Source of the DNA: Weeksellaceae bacterium
GTDB lineage: Bacteria > Bacteroidota > Bacteroidia > Flavobacteriales > Weeksellaceae
Assembly: GCA_949788275.1 (NCBI GenBank)
Contig: OX460916.1
Coordinates: forward strand, 2,976,001-3,040,000
Direction: 5' to 3'
Length of the DNA stretch: 64,000 nt
The first letter of the stretch is position 1. Every line of letters starts with the position of its first letter. Under the pieces are notes generated by a model. That model did not search any database. It was not told the DNA's origin and saw only the letters and a list, made by a program, of their open reading frames with translations. A program made the translations under genes and the position numbers. Positions 15,688-25,417 of this stretch are shown piece by piece.

Positions 15688-16362
15688 TTAATTTTCATAT
15701 TGCTTAAATATTCCTTGTTGAGTAGCTGTCCATAGAGCTGCCTTCTGCTTTATCTCTTTTAAAGCATTGTTTGTCCATGTATTACACGTATAAAACAGAC
15801 TATAGGTGCGTTTCGCTTCATAAAAAGCATCATTGTCCCCATAAACCGCATCGGTTTTAATCAACTGTGCTTGTTGATTCTTTAATTGAAAGGAGTTTTT
15901 TACATAAGAAATTAAATCTTGATACTGTTCTTTACTGATGGTAATTTTTTTACAATCAACACCTTCGGTTATTGAAGGGTAATAGGTGGCATGAATGGCC
16001 GAATCTCCTAACCAAAAAGCCGCTTTAAATGCGGTAGAAATTTTTAAATCCTTCCATTCTGGAGTATCTAGGTAAAACCCCTTATCGCCCCAACCGAGTG
16101 CAATGTATGTATAGTCTGTTCGTTTCGATTTCGTATCGGCAAATGGTACGAGCGTAGACCAATCAAAAATTTCCGATTTTACAGGGCATACAATATCGGT
16201 ATGCATACCATTGGTTAAAATATAAATATCAATATCTTCTTGGTTACGGGGGTCAGAATTAACAGGTATACATGGTAATAGTACAACCGCTAGTAAGTAA
16301 GTGATTATAAAAAATAGAAATCCTAAAGCGAATCGCTTGAAATACAGCAGCGTTTTTTTCAT
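15688..16362 (-). CDS. DUF2459/TIGR02117 family membrane-anchored protein
   Basis: A 224-residue protein when started at MKKTLLYFKRF (16362). An upstream in-frame ATG at 16419 would add a second hydrophobic stretch and is less likely. One membrane helix or uncleaved signal lies at about 10-32. Family motifs are TNGMHTDIVCPV (conserved His), ALGWGDKGFYLDTPEW and FYTCNTWTNNALK. The conserved Cys and His suggest an NlpC-like fold, but no activity is established for the family. It is a monocistronic gene between the tRNA-Asn promoter and repeat copy 4. Confidence 0.8.
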   Translation of the reverse strand: MKKTLLYFKRFALGFLFFIITYLLAVVLLPCIPVNSDPRNQEDIDIYILTNGMHTDIVCPVKSEIFDWSTLVPFADTKSKRTDYTYIALGWGDKGFYLDTPEWKDLKISTAFKAAFWLGDSAIHATYYPSITEGVDCKKITISKEQYQDLISYVKNSFQLKNQQAQLIKTDAVYGDNDAFYEAKRTYSLFYTCNTWTNNALKEIKQKAALWTATQQGIFKQYEN

Positions 16363-16494
16363 GGGTTGATATGTTATTATATAAACCAATATAGTAAAAA
16401 ATAAGGAGGTCGGTTTCATGAACCCATTATCTTCCGTCGATAAAATCGTTTATCTAAACTTTAGACCATGGTAAACCTTAAACCGTTTAACGCA

Positions 16495-16601
16495 GCGGCA
16501 GGGATAGCAGCGGCATCCTTTGCTGCCATCTTCTGTTACAACTCATCGCAATGTTCTTGCAGCAAAGATAGAGTGTATAGCCCGGCGCGTAGCGGCCGCC
16601 C
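16495..16601 (-). repeat. Structured GC-rich repeat, copy 4
   Basis: In the minus direction it starts GGGCGGCCGCTACGCGCC and ends ATCCCTGCCGC, with the CTTTGCTGC / GCAGCAAAG stem of copies 1 and 2. It begins immediately after the T-tract of the clpB terminator. The flank 16460-16494 is AT-rich and includes the TTTAAGGTTT motif seen after other copies. Confidence 0.85.
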
Positions 16602-16602
16602 C

Positions 16603-16635
16603 AAAAAAAGCCCCTTGTTATAAGAACAAAGGGCT
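16603..16635 (-). terminator. Intrinsic terminator of clpB
   Basis: Stem of about 11 bp (16609-16619 / 16624-16635, one mismatch) followed by seven T on the minus strand. Confidence 0.85.
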
Positions 16636-16660
16636 GTATTTAAATTCGCTAAAATTTGTT

Positions 16661-19267
16661 TTACTTGGTGTGAAACACCAATTTGTTGTCACCTGGTTTT
16701 TCGTCGAAATAATCGATTAATACCACGCTGTTTTCTGTAATAAGGCCTTTTAGAATCTCTTTCGATAATTCGTTTAAGACATCTTGCTGAATTACGCGTT
16801 TCAACGGACGGGCACCAAATTGGGGATCGTATCCTTTTTCAGCCAAATAATGGATGGCTTCGGGCGTAATATCGAGGGTGATATCTCGTTGAGCCAGTTT
16901 TTTGGCAACATCGTTTAAATAGATATGAACAATGCCACTAATTTGGGTTTGACTTAATGGTTTAAACAAAATAATTTCGTCGATACGGTTCAAAAACTCG
17001 GGACGGAAATGTTGTTTTAATTCATCGAAAACAACCACTTTGGTTTCATTGTAAATCTGCGTTGCATTCACGTCATCTATATCTTCAAATTTCTCTAAGA
17101 TGGTGTGTGAACCAAAGTTCGATGTCATAATAATAATGGTGTTCTTAAAATTGACAACCCGTCCTTTGTTATCGGTTAGACGTCCGTCATCTAAGACTTG
17201 CAATAAGATGTTGAACACATCGGGATGGGCTTTTTCAACCTCATCGAGTAAGACCACTGAATAAGGGCGTCTACGGACGGCTTCGGTTAATTGTCCACCT
17301 TCATCATACCCCACATAACCCGGAGGTGCACCAACCAAGCGAGATACACTGTGTCTTTCTTGGTATTCGGACATATCGATACGGGTCATGGCGTTTTCAT
17401 CGTCGAATAAATATTCGGCTAAAGCCTTTGCCAATTCCGTTTTACCCACCCCTGTTGAGCCAAGGAACATAAAGGATCCAATGGGCTTACCTTCGTCGCT
17501 AAGTCCAGCACGGCTGCGGCGAATGGCATCTGAAACGGCTGTAATGGCTTCGTCTTGACCAATCACACGTTGGTGTAATTCGTCTTCTAGGTGCAAGAGT
17601 TTTTCGCGTTCGCTTTGCACCATTTTTTGGGCAGGAACTCCCGTCCATTTTGAAACCACTTCGGCAATATCTTCGGCATCAACAAACTCCTTCACCAACT
17701 TATTTTGCTTGTTGGTTTCTAGTTTTTCTTCCGCTTCTTCTAGATCTTTTTTGGCATTGACTAAATCTTCAAATTCTAGGCGAGAAGCTGTTGCGTAATC
17801 GTAATCGCGCTTCGCACGTTCAATATCGAATTTAATGGTTTCAATATTTTTGCGAAGATCTTGTACTTCATCGGCTTTGGACTTTTCGTCTTGCCATTTG
17901 GCATTAAACTGATTGCGTTCGTCTTGCAGATTCGATAACTCTTCTTTGAGAAGGTTTAATTTCTTCTGATCATCTTCGCGTTTTATGGCTTCTATTTCTA
18001 TTTCTAATTGAATAATTCGACGGTCTAATTTATCTAATTCTTCTGGTTTAGAATTCATTTCCATTCTTAATTTAGAAGCGGCTTCGTCCATTAAGTCAAT
18101 GGCTTTGTCGGGAAGGAAACGGTCTGTAATGTAGCGCGTTGATAATTTTACCGCTGCAATAATCGCTTCATCCTTAATGCCTATTTTGTGGTGAGCTTCG
18201 TATTTTTCTTTAATTCCACGAAGAATTGAAATAGCCGATTCTTCATCGGGCTCTTCGACCATAACTTTTTGGAAACGACGTTCAAGGGCTTTGTCTTTCT
18301 CGAAATACTTTTGGTATTCGCTTAAGGTAGTAGCACCAATCGAACGTAATTCGCCTCGGGCAAGGGCTGGTTTTAGAATGTTAGCAGCATCCATGGCTCC
18401 TTCGCCACCACCTGCACCAACAAGGGTATGAATCTCGTCAATAAACAAGATAATATCACCTTCAGCAGCGGTTACTTCTTTAATGACAGCTTTTAATCGC
18501 TCTTCGAATTCACCTTTGTATTTGGCACCAGCAACTAGCGCACCCATATCCAACGAGAATATTTTCTTGTTCAGTAGATTTTCGGGTACATCGCCGTTAA
18601 TAATTCGATGGGCAATTCCTTCAGCAATCGCTGTTTTACCAACCCCAGGCTCACCAATTAGAAGGGGGTTATTCTTGGTTCTACGTGAAAGGATTTGTAA
18701 AACACGGCGAATTTCTTCGTCACGACCAATCACGGGATCAAGCTTACCTTCTTTGGCTAACTCGGTGAGGTTTTTCGCAAATTTATTTAATGAATTATAG
18801 TTTCCTTCTGCATTTTCAGAAGTTACACGTTCTCCTTTTCTCAATTCTAAAGCTATTTTTTGAGTGTTTTCGAAAGTTACTCCTTGGTTCTTTAAGAGTT
18901 GACTTGTTGAAGACACATTTTTAATAATTCCTAAAACGATATGTTCGATGGTGATAAACTCATCGTCCATTTTTTTGGCAATGGCCTGTGCTTCTTGCAA
19001 GACTTTATTGGCCTCGTTCGATAAATGATTTCCTTGATTCCCTTCTATTTTAGGGTACTTCTGAATCTCTTTATCTAATTCAGTTTGGATGTGTTGAACA
19101 TTAGCACCTTGTTTTTCGAGAATGAATTGAATGATGTTTTCATCGACAGCTAACATTCCTTTTAACAAGTGAGCAGGTTCTATGGCTTGGTTACGATTAG
19201 CGGTGGCTAAATGTTGCGCTTGCTGAATCGCCTCCCTTGCTTTTATTGTAAATTGATTAAAATCCAT
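16661..19267 (-). CDS. clpB: ATP-dependent disaggregase ClpB
   Basis: An 868-residue Hsp100 chaperone that resolubilises aggregated proteins together with DnaK. Clp N domain at about 5-145. The first AAA+ module has GEPGVGKT and [11 protein letters not shown]. The coiled-coil M domain lies at about 410-530 ([19 protein letters not shown]), and the second AAA+ module has GSTGVGKT and [12 protein letters not shown]. The start [13 protein letters not shown] (19267) is chosen by family homology; the frame is open to 19387, but the extra 40 residues lie across the regulatory region and are not ClpB-like. It is preceded by a TGTCA-TTT-TGACA palindrome at 19343. Confidence 0.97.
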   Translation of the reverse strand: MDFNQFTIKAREAIQQAQHLATANRNQAIEPAHLLKGMLAVDENIIQFILEKQGANVQHIQTELDKEIQKYPKIEGNQGNHLSNEANKVLQEAQAIAKKMDDEFITIEHIVLGIIKNVSSTSQLLKNQGVTFENTQKIALELRKGERVTSENAEGNYNSLNKFAKNLTELAKEGKLDPVIGRDEEIRRVLQILSRRTKNNPLLIGEPGVGKTAIAEGIAHRIINGDVPENLLNKKIFSLDMGALVAGAKYKGEFEERLKAVIKEVTAAEGDIILFIDEIHTLVGAGGGEGAMDAANILKPALARGELRSIGATTLSEYQKYFEKDKALERRFQKVMVEEPDEESAISILRGIKEKYEAHHKIGIKDEAIIAAVKLSTRYITDRFLPDKAIDLMDEAASKLRMEMNSKPEELDKLDRRIIQLEIEIEAIKREDDQKKLNLLKEELSNLQDERNQFNAKWQDEKSKADEVQDLRKNIETIKFDIERAKRDYDYATASRLEFEDLVNAKKDLEEAEEKLETNKQNKLVKEFVDAEDIAEVVSKWTGVPAQKMVQSEREKLLHLEDELHQRVIGQDEAITAVSDAIRRSRAGLSDEGKPIGSFMFLGSTGVGKTELAKALAEYLFDDENAMTRIDMSEYQERHSVSRLVGAPPGYVGYDEGGQLTEAVRRRPYSVVLLDEVEKAHPDVFNILLQVLDDGRLTDNKGRVVNFKNTIIIMTSNFGSHTILEKFEDIDDVNATQIYNETKVVVFDELKQHFRPEFLNRIDEIILFKPLSQTQISGIVHIYLNDVAKKLAQRDITLDITPEAIHYLAEKGYDPQFGARPLKRVIQQDVLNELSKEILKGLITENSVVLIDYFDEKPGDNKLVFHTK

Positions 19268-19342
19268 AGGGCAATTATTTTTAAGTTGTTTATTGTTTTG
19301 TTTGATAGGGGATAGCAAAAAAAATTCCAAAACGACTAAGTG

Positions 19343-19355
19343 TGTCATTTTGACA
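19343..19355 (-). promoter_or_regulatory. Candidate operator upstream of clpB
   Basis: Perfect inverted repeat TGTCA-TTT-TGACA, 76 bp before the clpB start. It overlaps a 14-bp sequence (CATTTTGACAATAT, 19346-19359) that recurs at 19377-19390 in the loop of the preceding terminator. It could bind a heat-shock regulator; no such regulator is identified here. Confidence 0.35.
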
Positions 19356-19364
19356 ATATTGCGT

Positions 19365-19397
19365 AAAAAAAGGAGACATTTTGACAATATCTCCTTT
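19365..19397 (-). terminator. Intrinsic terminator of the cysE-cysM unit
   Basis: An 8-bp stem AAAGGAGA / TCTCCTTT (19397-19390 / 19376-19369) with a 13-nt loop and a T-tract on the minus strand, between cysM and clpB. Confidence 0.75.
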
Positions 19398-19421
19398 GGT
19401 AAACTCGACTAAAAAATGAGG

Positions 19422-20330
19422 TTAATACAATCCATCGATGGATAGATAGCGTTCGCCTGTATCGTAATTAATGGTTAAAATGGTTGCCTCTTTTGGCAGT
19501 GTCTGAATTTTTTTTGCCACTGCGGCTAGGGATGCCCCTGTAGAAATCCCCACAAATATACCCTCTTTTTGAGCGATTTGTTTGGCGAAATCATAGGCCT
19601 CTTCTTTTGTAATAACCATTGTTTCGTCTATGATGGAGGTGTTTAAATTTGTCGGTACAAAGCCAGCACCAATCCCTTGTAATGCATGTGGGCCAGGATT
19701 ACCACCTGAAATAACAGGAGAATCTTTAGGTTCTACGGCAATAACTCTGGTATTTGGTTGCTGTTCTTTTAGCGCTTTGCCAATTCCTGATAGATGACCA
19801 CCTGTACCAACACCTGTAATAAAGTAATCAACCCCCAAAGGAAGGTCGTTCACGATTTCTTTTGCGGTCGATTGATAGTGTACATTTGGATTAGAAGGAT
19901 TTTCGAATTGTTGTGGAACCCAAGCTCCTTCAATGGTTAAAGCGAGTTCTTTTGCTTTCTCTATAGCACCTTTCATACCCAATTCCTTAGGGGTTAGAAC
20001 AAATTCGGCGCCATAGGTTTCCATAATTTTACGGCGTTCAATCGACATGGATTCAGGCATGGTGATAATCATTTTGTAGCCTTTAACTGCTGCTACAAGA
20101 GATAAGCCAATGCCTGTATTACCCGAAGTCGGTTCAATGATTGTTCCTCCAGGTTGAAGTATACCTTCTTTTTCGGCATCTTCAATCATGGCTAAAGCAA
20201 TACGGTCTTTTATTGATCCACCAGGATTCTGTTTTTCAAGTTTTAAGTAAACAGTATGCTGTGGAAAAAGTTTATGCAAACGAACAAGAGGTGTTTGTCC
20301 TATGGTTTCTAAAATGTTATTAACAATCAT
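19422..20330 (-). CDS. cysM: Cysteine synthase (O-acetylserine sulfhydrylase)
   Basis: A 302-residue PLP enzyme that makes L-cysteine from O-acetylserine and sulfide. The PLP lysine is K41 in NPGGSIKDR, the substrate loop is PTSGNTG (about 68-74), the phosphate-binding loop is [13 protein letters not shown], and the C-terminal motif is GISTGAS. The length is typical. The NPGGS-K form does not separate CysK from CysM reliably, so the symbol follows the usual name next to cysE. It lies 6 bp downstream of the serine acetyltransferase gene, so the two steps of cysteine synthesis form an operon. Confidence 0.94.
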   Translation of the reverse strand: MIVNNILETIGQTPLVRLHKLFPQHTVYLKLEKQNPGGSIKDRIALAMIEDAEKEGILQPGGTIIEPTSGNTGIGLSLVAAVKGYKMIITMPESMSIERRKIMETYGAEFVLTPKELGMKGAIEKAKELALTIEGAWVPQQFENPSNPNVHYQSTAKEIVNDLPLGVDYFITGVGTGGHLSGIGKALKEQQPNTRVIAVEPKDSPVISGGNPGPHALQGIGAGFVPTNLNTSIIDETMVITKEEAYDFAKQIAQKEGIFVGISTGASLAAVAKKIQTLPKEATILTINYDTGERYLSIDGLY

Positions 20331-20336
20331 AATGCT

Positions 20337-21110
20337 TTATATTATATAGTTTGTTTCTTCTTGGTTACGTTTTGTTCTAATAATCGGCTTACTTTCTTGA
20401 TACACGCTAGAATTGGCTTCTATGCTTTCCGTTATCCATACATTTCCGCCAATAATGGAGTTTTCTCCAATAACGGTTGTACCCCCAAGAATAGTGGCGC
20501 CCGCATAAATGGTGACATTGTCTTTAATTGTTGGATGTCGCTTTTTATCAGCTAGGTTTTTAGCTACATAAAAAGCACCTAAGGTTACGCCTTGATAAAT
20601 TTTTACATGATCACCGATATGGGTTGTTTCTCCAATAACAATGCCTGTTCCATGATCGATGTAAAAATTTTTTCCAATGGTTGCACCTGGGTGTATATCA
20701 ATCCCCGTCTTTGAATGGGCATATTCTGAAAAAAACCGTGGTAAGATGGGGGTGTCTTGATGGAAAAGCGTGGAAGCTAAGCGATGAATGGCAATCGCTA
20801 GAAACCCTGGGTAAGATAAAATAATCTCAATTTCCGATTTAGAAGCTGGATCATTGGCATAAAAAATATAGATCAGTTGTTCCATCTCTTGTTTTGTCGC
20901 CGAAAGGCTATCAAAGAAAGATTGATGAATGCTAGTCGCTTTTTCCTCCGGCACAATTTTTAAGAGGAGCTGAAGAAAAAAAGACGATAATTCCGGTTTT
21001 GAGTTTGTGCGTTGTGGTTGATTAAAGAGTTCGTCGAAGATCAACGATTCGATAAAGTCTTCTGTTCGTTGTTTATTGAATGGTAAGCTATAGCGTTGAA
21101 TTGGCGACAT
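20337..21110 (-). CDS. cysE: Serine O-acetyltransferase
   Basis: A 257-residue enzyme that acetylates L-serine with acetyl-CoA, the first step of cysteine synthesis. The N-terminal half is helical; the C-terminal half is a left-handed beta helix of hexapeptide repeats with the catalytic region GIDIHPGATIGKNFYIDHGTGIVIGETTHIGD and GVTLGA. It is of the EpsC-like form common in Bacteroidota. It is the first gene of the cysE-cysM unit. A -7 box TAAATTTG (minus strand 21153-21146) lies 36 bp before the ATG. Confidence 0.93.
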   Translation of the reverse strand: MSPIQRYSLPFNKQRTEDFIESLIFDELFNQPQRTNSKPELSSFFLQLLLKIVPEEKATSIHQSFFDSLSATKQEMEQLIYIFYANDPASKSEIEIILSYPGFLAIAIHRLASTLFHQDTPILPRFFSEYAHSKTGIDIHPGATIGKNFYIDHGTGIVIGETTHIGDHVKIYQGVTLGAFYVAKNLADKKRHPTIKDNVTIYAGATILGGTTVIGENSIIGGNVWITESIEANSSVYQESKPIIRTKRNQEETNYII

Positions 21111-21145
21111 TTTTATTATTCTATTAAGTCTATTAATTTACTAGG

Positions 21146-21176
21146 CAAATTTATTGCTTTTTAGTTTGATCAATAA
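21146..21176 (-). promoter_or_regulatory. Probable promoter of cysE-cysM
   Basis: Minus strand TTG followed after 17 nt by TAAATTTG (21153-21146). The -7 box is good and the -33 part weak. Confidence 0.5.
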
Positions 21177-21296
21177 CGAATAGAGCATAAATTATGCTAA
21201 AGGTGATTTATTTTAGCAAATTCATCATTTTTTTTCACTCTGGTGTTGGATATACACCATTTTTGATTATATTAGTCACTACAAAAAACACAGAAA

Positions 21297-21722
21297 ATGA
21301 GAAAATCATTATTATTTGGAATGTTAATGCTGCTATCGGCAGTTGCGTTTGGTCAGTCACCTATTGGTGTTTGGAAAACAATTGATGATGAAACGAATCA
21401 GCCAAAATCATATGTCGAAATTTATGAGAAAGATGGTTTATTCTATGGTAAAGTAATTAAGATTTTAACCAAAGGAAAAGAAAACGCGAAATGCGATGAC
21501 TGTAAAGGTGTTCAAAAAGGAAAACCTATTTTAAATATGGTCATCCTTTCTGATTTAAAGAAAAACGGAAATGAATGGTCAGGTGGAAAAATTTTGGATC
21601 CGAATAGTGGAAAGGTCTATAAAGCAATAATGAAATTAAATGGAGTTGATAAATTAGATATTCGAGGTTATATTGGATTATCATTAATTGGTCGTACTCA
21701 GACTTGGCAAAGAGTCAAATAA
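21297..21722 (+). CDS. Secreted DUF2147 domain protein
   Basis: A 141-residue exported protein (signal peptide 1-19, ends AFGQ). The family pattern is clear: IGVWKTIDDETNQPKSYVEIYEKDGLFYGKVIKI, CDDCKG with two Cys, ILDPNSGKVYKA and RGYIGLSLIGRTQTW. DUF2147 proteins are small beta-rich periplasmic proteins of unknown function. The start ATG at 21297 is the one ahead of the signal peptide; an overlapping earlier frame at 21194 is not coding. It is monocistronic with its own terminator. Confidence 0.88.
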   Translation: MRKSLLFGMLMLLSAVAFGQSPIGVWKTIDDETNQPKSYVEIYEKDGLFYGKVIKILTKGKENAKCDDCKGVQKGKPILNMVILSDLKKNGNEWSGGKILDPNSGKVYKAIMKLNGVDKLDIRGYIGLSLIGRTQTWQRVK

Positions 21723-21771
21723 AAAGGTTACTCAAGTAATCAAAACCCACAAAAGACAAAATTTACTCTAG

Positions 21772-21808
21772 AATGACTGTTTCTTCATCAGAAACGGTCA
21801 TTTTTTTT
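21772..21808 (+). terminator. Intrinsic terminator after the DUF2147 gene
   Basis: A 13-bp stem (21772-21784 / 21790-21802, one G-U) with a 5-nt loop and eight T. Confidence 0.85.
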
Positions 21809-21811
21809 AAG

Positions 21812-21819
21812 TAACTTTG
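21812..21819 (+). promoter_or_regulatory. -7 box of the MsbA-like gene
   Basis: TAACTTTG 54 bp before the ATG. The expected -33 position falls inside the preceding terminator, so that DNA probably serves both ends. Confidence 0.5.
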
Positions 21820-21873
21820 CCAACTTAGATTACGTTTTTTATATGAGAAACGTTATAAACGAGAGAGTTTTTT

Positions 21874-23706
21874 ATGAATTTACTAAAACGAGCTATAGCC
21901 TACGCTAAACCTTATAAGTCTTCTTTTGGGATAGCGATATTTTTCAATGTTTTATACGCCATTTTCAATGTTTTAGCACTGGCGTTTATGATGCCCATCC
22001 TCAGTGTCTTATTTGATGAGAAAACCAATAAAATAGAAGTTGAACCCCTTTTTTCGGGTAAAATTTTGGATGTTGTTTCTTATTCTACAGATTATGTTTC
22101 GTATTACATGAATCTGTTGACACAAACAGAAGGTCCTATTTATATGTTAGCAATTACATGTATAATGTTTATTGTACTATTTTTCTTTAGAAATTTATTT
22201 AGCTATTTATCGGAAATCTGTCTGGTTGATTTTAGAACGGGTGTAACCCGTGATTTGCGTGTTGAAATGCACGACAAAATACTTGAACTTCCAGTTTCGT
22301 TTTTTACAGAAAAGCGGAAAGGGGATATGTTAACCCGTATTTCCAATGATGTAAACGAAGTTGAAAATAATATTTTGAATTCAATGGTTGAAATTGTTCG
22401 TGGACCAATTATGATCATTGTCTTTGTTTCTGTTTTATTTTACACGAGTACCCAGTTAACCTTATTTGCGATTTTAGTATTCCCAGTTATGGGAACGCTC
22501 ATTTCTTTAATCGGTAAAAGCTTAAAAAGAGCGGCAAGAAATGCACAAAGTGAGTTAAGTAATATTATGACCTATGTGGATGAAACATTATCTGCTTTGA
22601 AAATCATAAAAATTTTTAATGCCGACCCCCAAATTAAAAATCGTTTTGATTCGTCCATTAATAAATATAGAAGTTACTTGCAAAAGGTGATGAAAAAGCG
22701 CGCATTGGCTTCGCCAACTAGTGAGTTTTTGGGTGCCGTTACCATTGGATTAATCGTTTTCTTTGGAGGAAAATTAAGTATCGAGGGCAATGGCTTAACA
22801 GGAGCTGAATTTATTTATTACATCGGTATTTTTTATACGTTGCTAGATCCAATTAAACGTTTTTCTAAATCACTATCCGATATTCAAAAAGGAGAGGTAT
22901 CTGCTCAACGAATATTTGAAATTTTAGATGCCGATGTGTCTATCAAAGATCGAATTGATGCCAAATCAATTGTAACATTTAATGATAAAATTGAATTTAA
23001 AAATGTTTCGTTTGGGTATGAAAATGAACAAGTGATTAAAAACTTTAATTTAACGATACAAAAAGGAGAAACAGTTGCTTTAGTTGGTCAATCAGGGTCT
23101 GGAAAGTCGACATTAGCCAATTTAATTACGCGTTTTTGGGATGTTGAGCAAGGGGAAATATTAATCGACGGGGTGAATATAAAGGATATAAAGCTAAAAG
23201 ATTACCGCCATTTATTTGGTTTGGTCACGCAAGATTCTATTTTATTCCATGATACAGTTTTTAATAACATTGCTCTAGCTTCTACAAATCCATCCATGGA
23301 AGAAGTTGTTAAAGCAGCTCAGATAGCCAATGCAGAGGAATTTATTGTTAAATTGCCTTTACAATATGAAGAAAATGTAGGTGAGGGGGGAAGTAAATTG
23401 TCTGGTGGACAAAAACAGCGTTTATCCATTGCTCGTGCCGTTTTCAAAAATCCACCAATTATGGTGTTGGATGAGGCGACTTCTGCTTTGGATACGCATT
23501 CAGAAAAATTAGTTCAACAGGCTTTGAATAACATGATGCAAAATAGAACTTCTTTGGTTATTGCCCATCGTTTATCAACGATTCAGAACGCCCATCGAAT
23601 TGTTGTGATGGAAAATGGAAAGATAATGGAGTCTGGGTCTCACCATTCTTTACTTGAACAGAAAGGCATTTATGCAAAATTGGTCAATATGCAAAATTTT
23701 GATTAA
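21874..23706 (+). CDS. MsbA-like ABC exporter (fused permease and ATPase)
   Basis: A 610-residue half-transporter that works as a homodimer in the inner membrane. Six membrane helices lie within residues 1-330, including ISNDVNEVENNILNSMVEIVRG, the loop region typical of lipid flippases. The ATPase domain has Walker A GQSGSGKS, signature LSGGQKQR, Walker B IMVLDEATSALD and a His switch AHRLST. In flavobacteria this type is annotated as the lipid A flippase MsbA or a multidrug exporter; substrate is not provable from sequence. It is a single gene ended by a bidirectional terminator shared with aroA. Confidence 0.92.
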   Translation: MNLLKRAIAYAKPYKSSFGIAIFFNVLYAIFNVLALAFMMPILSVLFDEKTNKIEVEPLFSGKILDVVSYSTDYVSYYMNLLTQTEGPIYMLAITCIMFIVLFFFRNLFSYLSEICLVDFRTGVTRDLRVEMHDKILELPVSFFTEKRKGDMLTRISNDVNEVENNILNSMVEIVRGPIMIIVFVSVLFYTSTQLTLFAILVFPVMGTLISLIGKSLKRAARNAQSELSNIMTYVDETLSALKIIKIFNADPQIKNRFDSSINKYRSYLQKVMKKRALASPTSEFLGAVTIGLIVFFGGKLSIEGNGLTGAEFIYYIGIFYTLLDPIKRFSKSLSDIQKGEVSAQRIFEILDADVSIKDRIDAKSIVTFNDKIEFKNVSFGYENEQVIKNFNLTIQKGETVALVGQSGSGKSTLANLITRFWDVEQGEILIDGVNIKDIKLKDYRHLFGLVTQDSILFHDTVFNNIALASTNPSMEEVVKAAQIANAEEFIVKLPLQYEENVGEGGSKLSGGQKQRLSIARAVFKNPPIMVLDEATSALDTHSEKLVQQALNNMMQNRTSLVIAHRLSTIQNAHRIVVMENGKIMESGSHHSLLEQKGIYAKLVNMQNFD

Positions 23707-23729
23707 TTGTATCTTTAGTAGATAAAGCA

Positions 23730-23759
23730 CAAAGACCCGTTCAATTGAACGGGTCTTTG
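23730..23759. terminator. Bidirectional terminator between the exporter gene and aroA
   Basis: A perfect 30-bp palindrome (arms 23730-23744 and 23745-23759) between two convergent genes. Confidence 0.9.
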
Positions 23760-23763
23760 CGTT

Positions 23764-24993
23764 TTATAATGATTCGATTGTAAACCCAAGTGCTTTAAGA
23801 TCTTCCCAAAAAGTAGGATACGATTTTTCAACGACCATTTCATCTGCAATATGTATCGGTCGTTGTAAAGCCAATGGCGCCATACACATGGCCATACGGT
23901 GATCGTGGTAGGTGGCAAATTTCGGTATGTCCACCGTTTTTGAATAGGCTATAATCGATAAGCTATTCTCTGTAATTGTAACGATAGCACCCATTTTACT
24001 CAATTCGTTTTGAAGGGCAACTAAACGATCGGTTTCTTTAATCTTAAGTGTTTCTAGACCTGTTAAATGGCAGCATAGGCCTAAACCAACACAAGTTGCA
24101 GCAATTGTTTGTGCGATATCGGGTGTTTTGATTAAATCCAATTCAATGACCTCTTGATAGGTAGTGTCTAGTCGTTGTTTTAAAATTAAGCGACCTGAAT
24201 CAAAATACGAATCGACACCAAAATGGGATGCATAGATCTCTTGTAATGCTGAATCCCCTTGTAGGCTATCTTGAAAATAAGTGGTCAACGCAATTTCACT
24301 TTTTGGACTTAGTGCAATTAAACTGTAATAATAAGATGCAGAACTCCAATCAGACTCCACTTGGATATTCTGGGCTTGAATTGATTTGGTGTACGGAATA
24401 TGAATTACATTTCCTTCAAAACGAGCCTTAATTCCAACTTTCAGTAAGAGCTGTATGGTCATCTGTAAATAAGGTACAGAAATGATTTTACCGACGAGCT
24501 GAATGGTCAAACCTTGGGGTAATTGTGTGCCAATTAACATAAGAGCTGTAATATATTGTGAACTTATATTGGATGATACGTCAATCTGATTTTTTGTAAT
24601 GGCAGTACCTTGTATTGACAAAGGTGGAAATCCTTCGTTTTCAAGGTAGCTTATTTTAGCGCCGAGCGTTGTTAAAGCATCCACCAATACTTTTATCGGT
24701 CTTTGTTTCATTCGGTCAGATCCCGTTAAAGTAATGTTTCTCCCTTCTTGAATTGCAAAAAAAGCGGTTAAGAATCGCATAGCAGTACCCGCATGATGAA
24801 TATCGATGATAGAGTGATTACTCGCTAATGCGCGTTGCATTAATTGTGAATCTTCTGAATTGGATACATTCTCTAACGTTAAAACCCGTTTAAAAAGTTC
24901 ATTTAACAGTAATAAACGATTGCTCTCACTCTTTGAACCAGTTATCGCTAAACTTCCATTGATCGCCATTGATGGAGCCGTAAGTTTAATCAT
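23764..24993 (-). CDS. aroA: 3-phosphoshikimate 1-carboxyvinyltransferase (EPSP synthase)
   Basis: A 409-residue enzyme that joins shikimate 3-phosphate and phosphoenolpyruvate, the penultimate step to chorismate. Motifs: GSKSESNRLLLL near residue 19, GTAMRFLTAF (about 68), the central SDWSSASYYYSL, KETDR and DHRMAMCMAPLAL close to the C terminus. It is slightly shorter than the E. coli enzyme (427), as is usual in this phylum. It follows the MazG-like gene after 2 bp, so they are cotranscribed. Its product feeds the aromatic operon at 34304-39336. Confidence 0.95.
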   Translation of the reverse strand: MIKLTAPSMAINGSLAITGSKSESNRLLLLNELFKRVLTLENVSNSEDSQLMQRALASNHSIIDIHHAGTAMRFLTAFFAIQEGRNITLTGSDRMKQRPIKVLVDALTTLGAKISYLENEGFPPLSIQGTAITKNQIDVSSNISSQYITALMLIGTQLPQGLTIQLVGKIISVPYLQMTIQLLLKVGIKARFEGNVIHIPYTKSIQAQNIQVESDWSSASYYYSLIALSPKSEIALTTYFQDSLQGDSALQEIYASHFGVDSYFDSGRLILKQRLDTTYQEVIELDLIKTPDIAQTIAATCVGLGLCCHLTGLETLKIKETDRLVALQNELSKMGAIVTITENSLSIIAYSKTVDIPKFATYHDHRMAMCMAPLALQRPIHIADEMVVEKSYPTFWEDLKALGFTIESL

Positions 24994-24995
24994 TC

Positions 24996-25322
24996 TTATT
25001 TCAGTTTATCATTGTTATGATGACGATTGTGATCTCGCTCTGTCTTATAGTCTAATTTTTTATAGAATGCAGTCTCTAAATCAACGCCGGTTTGATTGGC
25101 TAAACACATGACTACAAACATAACATCAGCTAATTCTTCACCTAAATCTTTATCCTTATCCGATTCTTTTTCAGATTGTTCACCGTAACGTCGAGCGATA
25201 ATTCGGGCAACTTCCCCAACCTCCTCGGTTAATTGAGCCATATTGGTTAGTTCGTTAAAATAACGAACACCATGGTCTTTTATCCAACGATCAACATCAC
25301 CTTGTGCTTCTTTCAAACCCAT
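24996..25322 (-). CDS. MazG-like nucleotide pyrophosphohydrolase
   Basis: A 108-residue all-alpha NTP pyrophosphatase of the MazG/dUTPase superfamily. The metal-binding acidic motifs are LTEEVGEVARIIARR (about 32-46) and LGEELADVMFVVMCLAN (about 62-80). It is a single-domain form, shorter than E. coli MazG. The substrate is probably a non-canonical or oxidised NTP, which is inference from the family. It is the first gene of a pair with aroA. Confidence 0.85.
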   Translation of the reverse strand: MGLKEAQGDVDRWIKDHGVRYFNELTNMAQLTEEVGEVARIIARRYGEQSEKESDKDKDLGEELADVMFVVMCLANQTGVDLETAFYKKLDYKTERDHNRHHNNDKLK

Positions 25323-25365
25323 AATAACTATTTTTTAAAATTTCATACGAATGGTAAAAATACAA

Positions 25366-25395
25366 AATAAAAAAGCCAACGATTAGTCGTTGGCT
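25366..25395 (-). terminator. Intrinsic terminator of the dtd-DUF3857 unit
   Basis: A 9-bp stem AGCCAACGA / TCGTTGGCT with a 4-nt loop and a T-tract on the minus strand. Confidence 0.85.
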
Positions 25396-25417
25396 AGAAT
25401 AATATAGGCAGCTTCAA

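Noticed and set aside
19268-19387. Extended start of clpB giving 40 more residues
   Set aside because: MDFNQFT is the family start; the extension covers a terminator, a palindrome and promoter-like DNA.
21194-21385. 63-codon plus-strand frame upstream of the DUF2147 gene
   Set aside because: It overlaps the DUF2147 signal peptide out of frame and has no features.
25051-25322. MazG-like gene as an antitoxin next to a toxin
   Set aside because: No toxin gene is adjacent; the gene is paired with aroA by a 2-bp gap.
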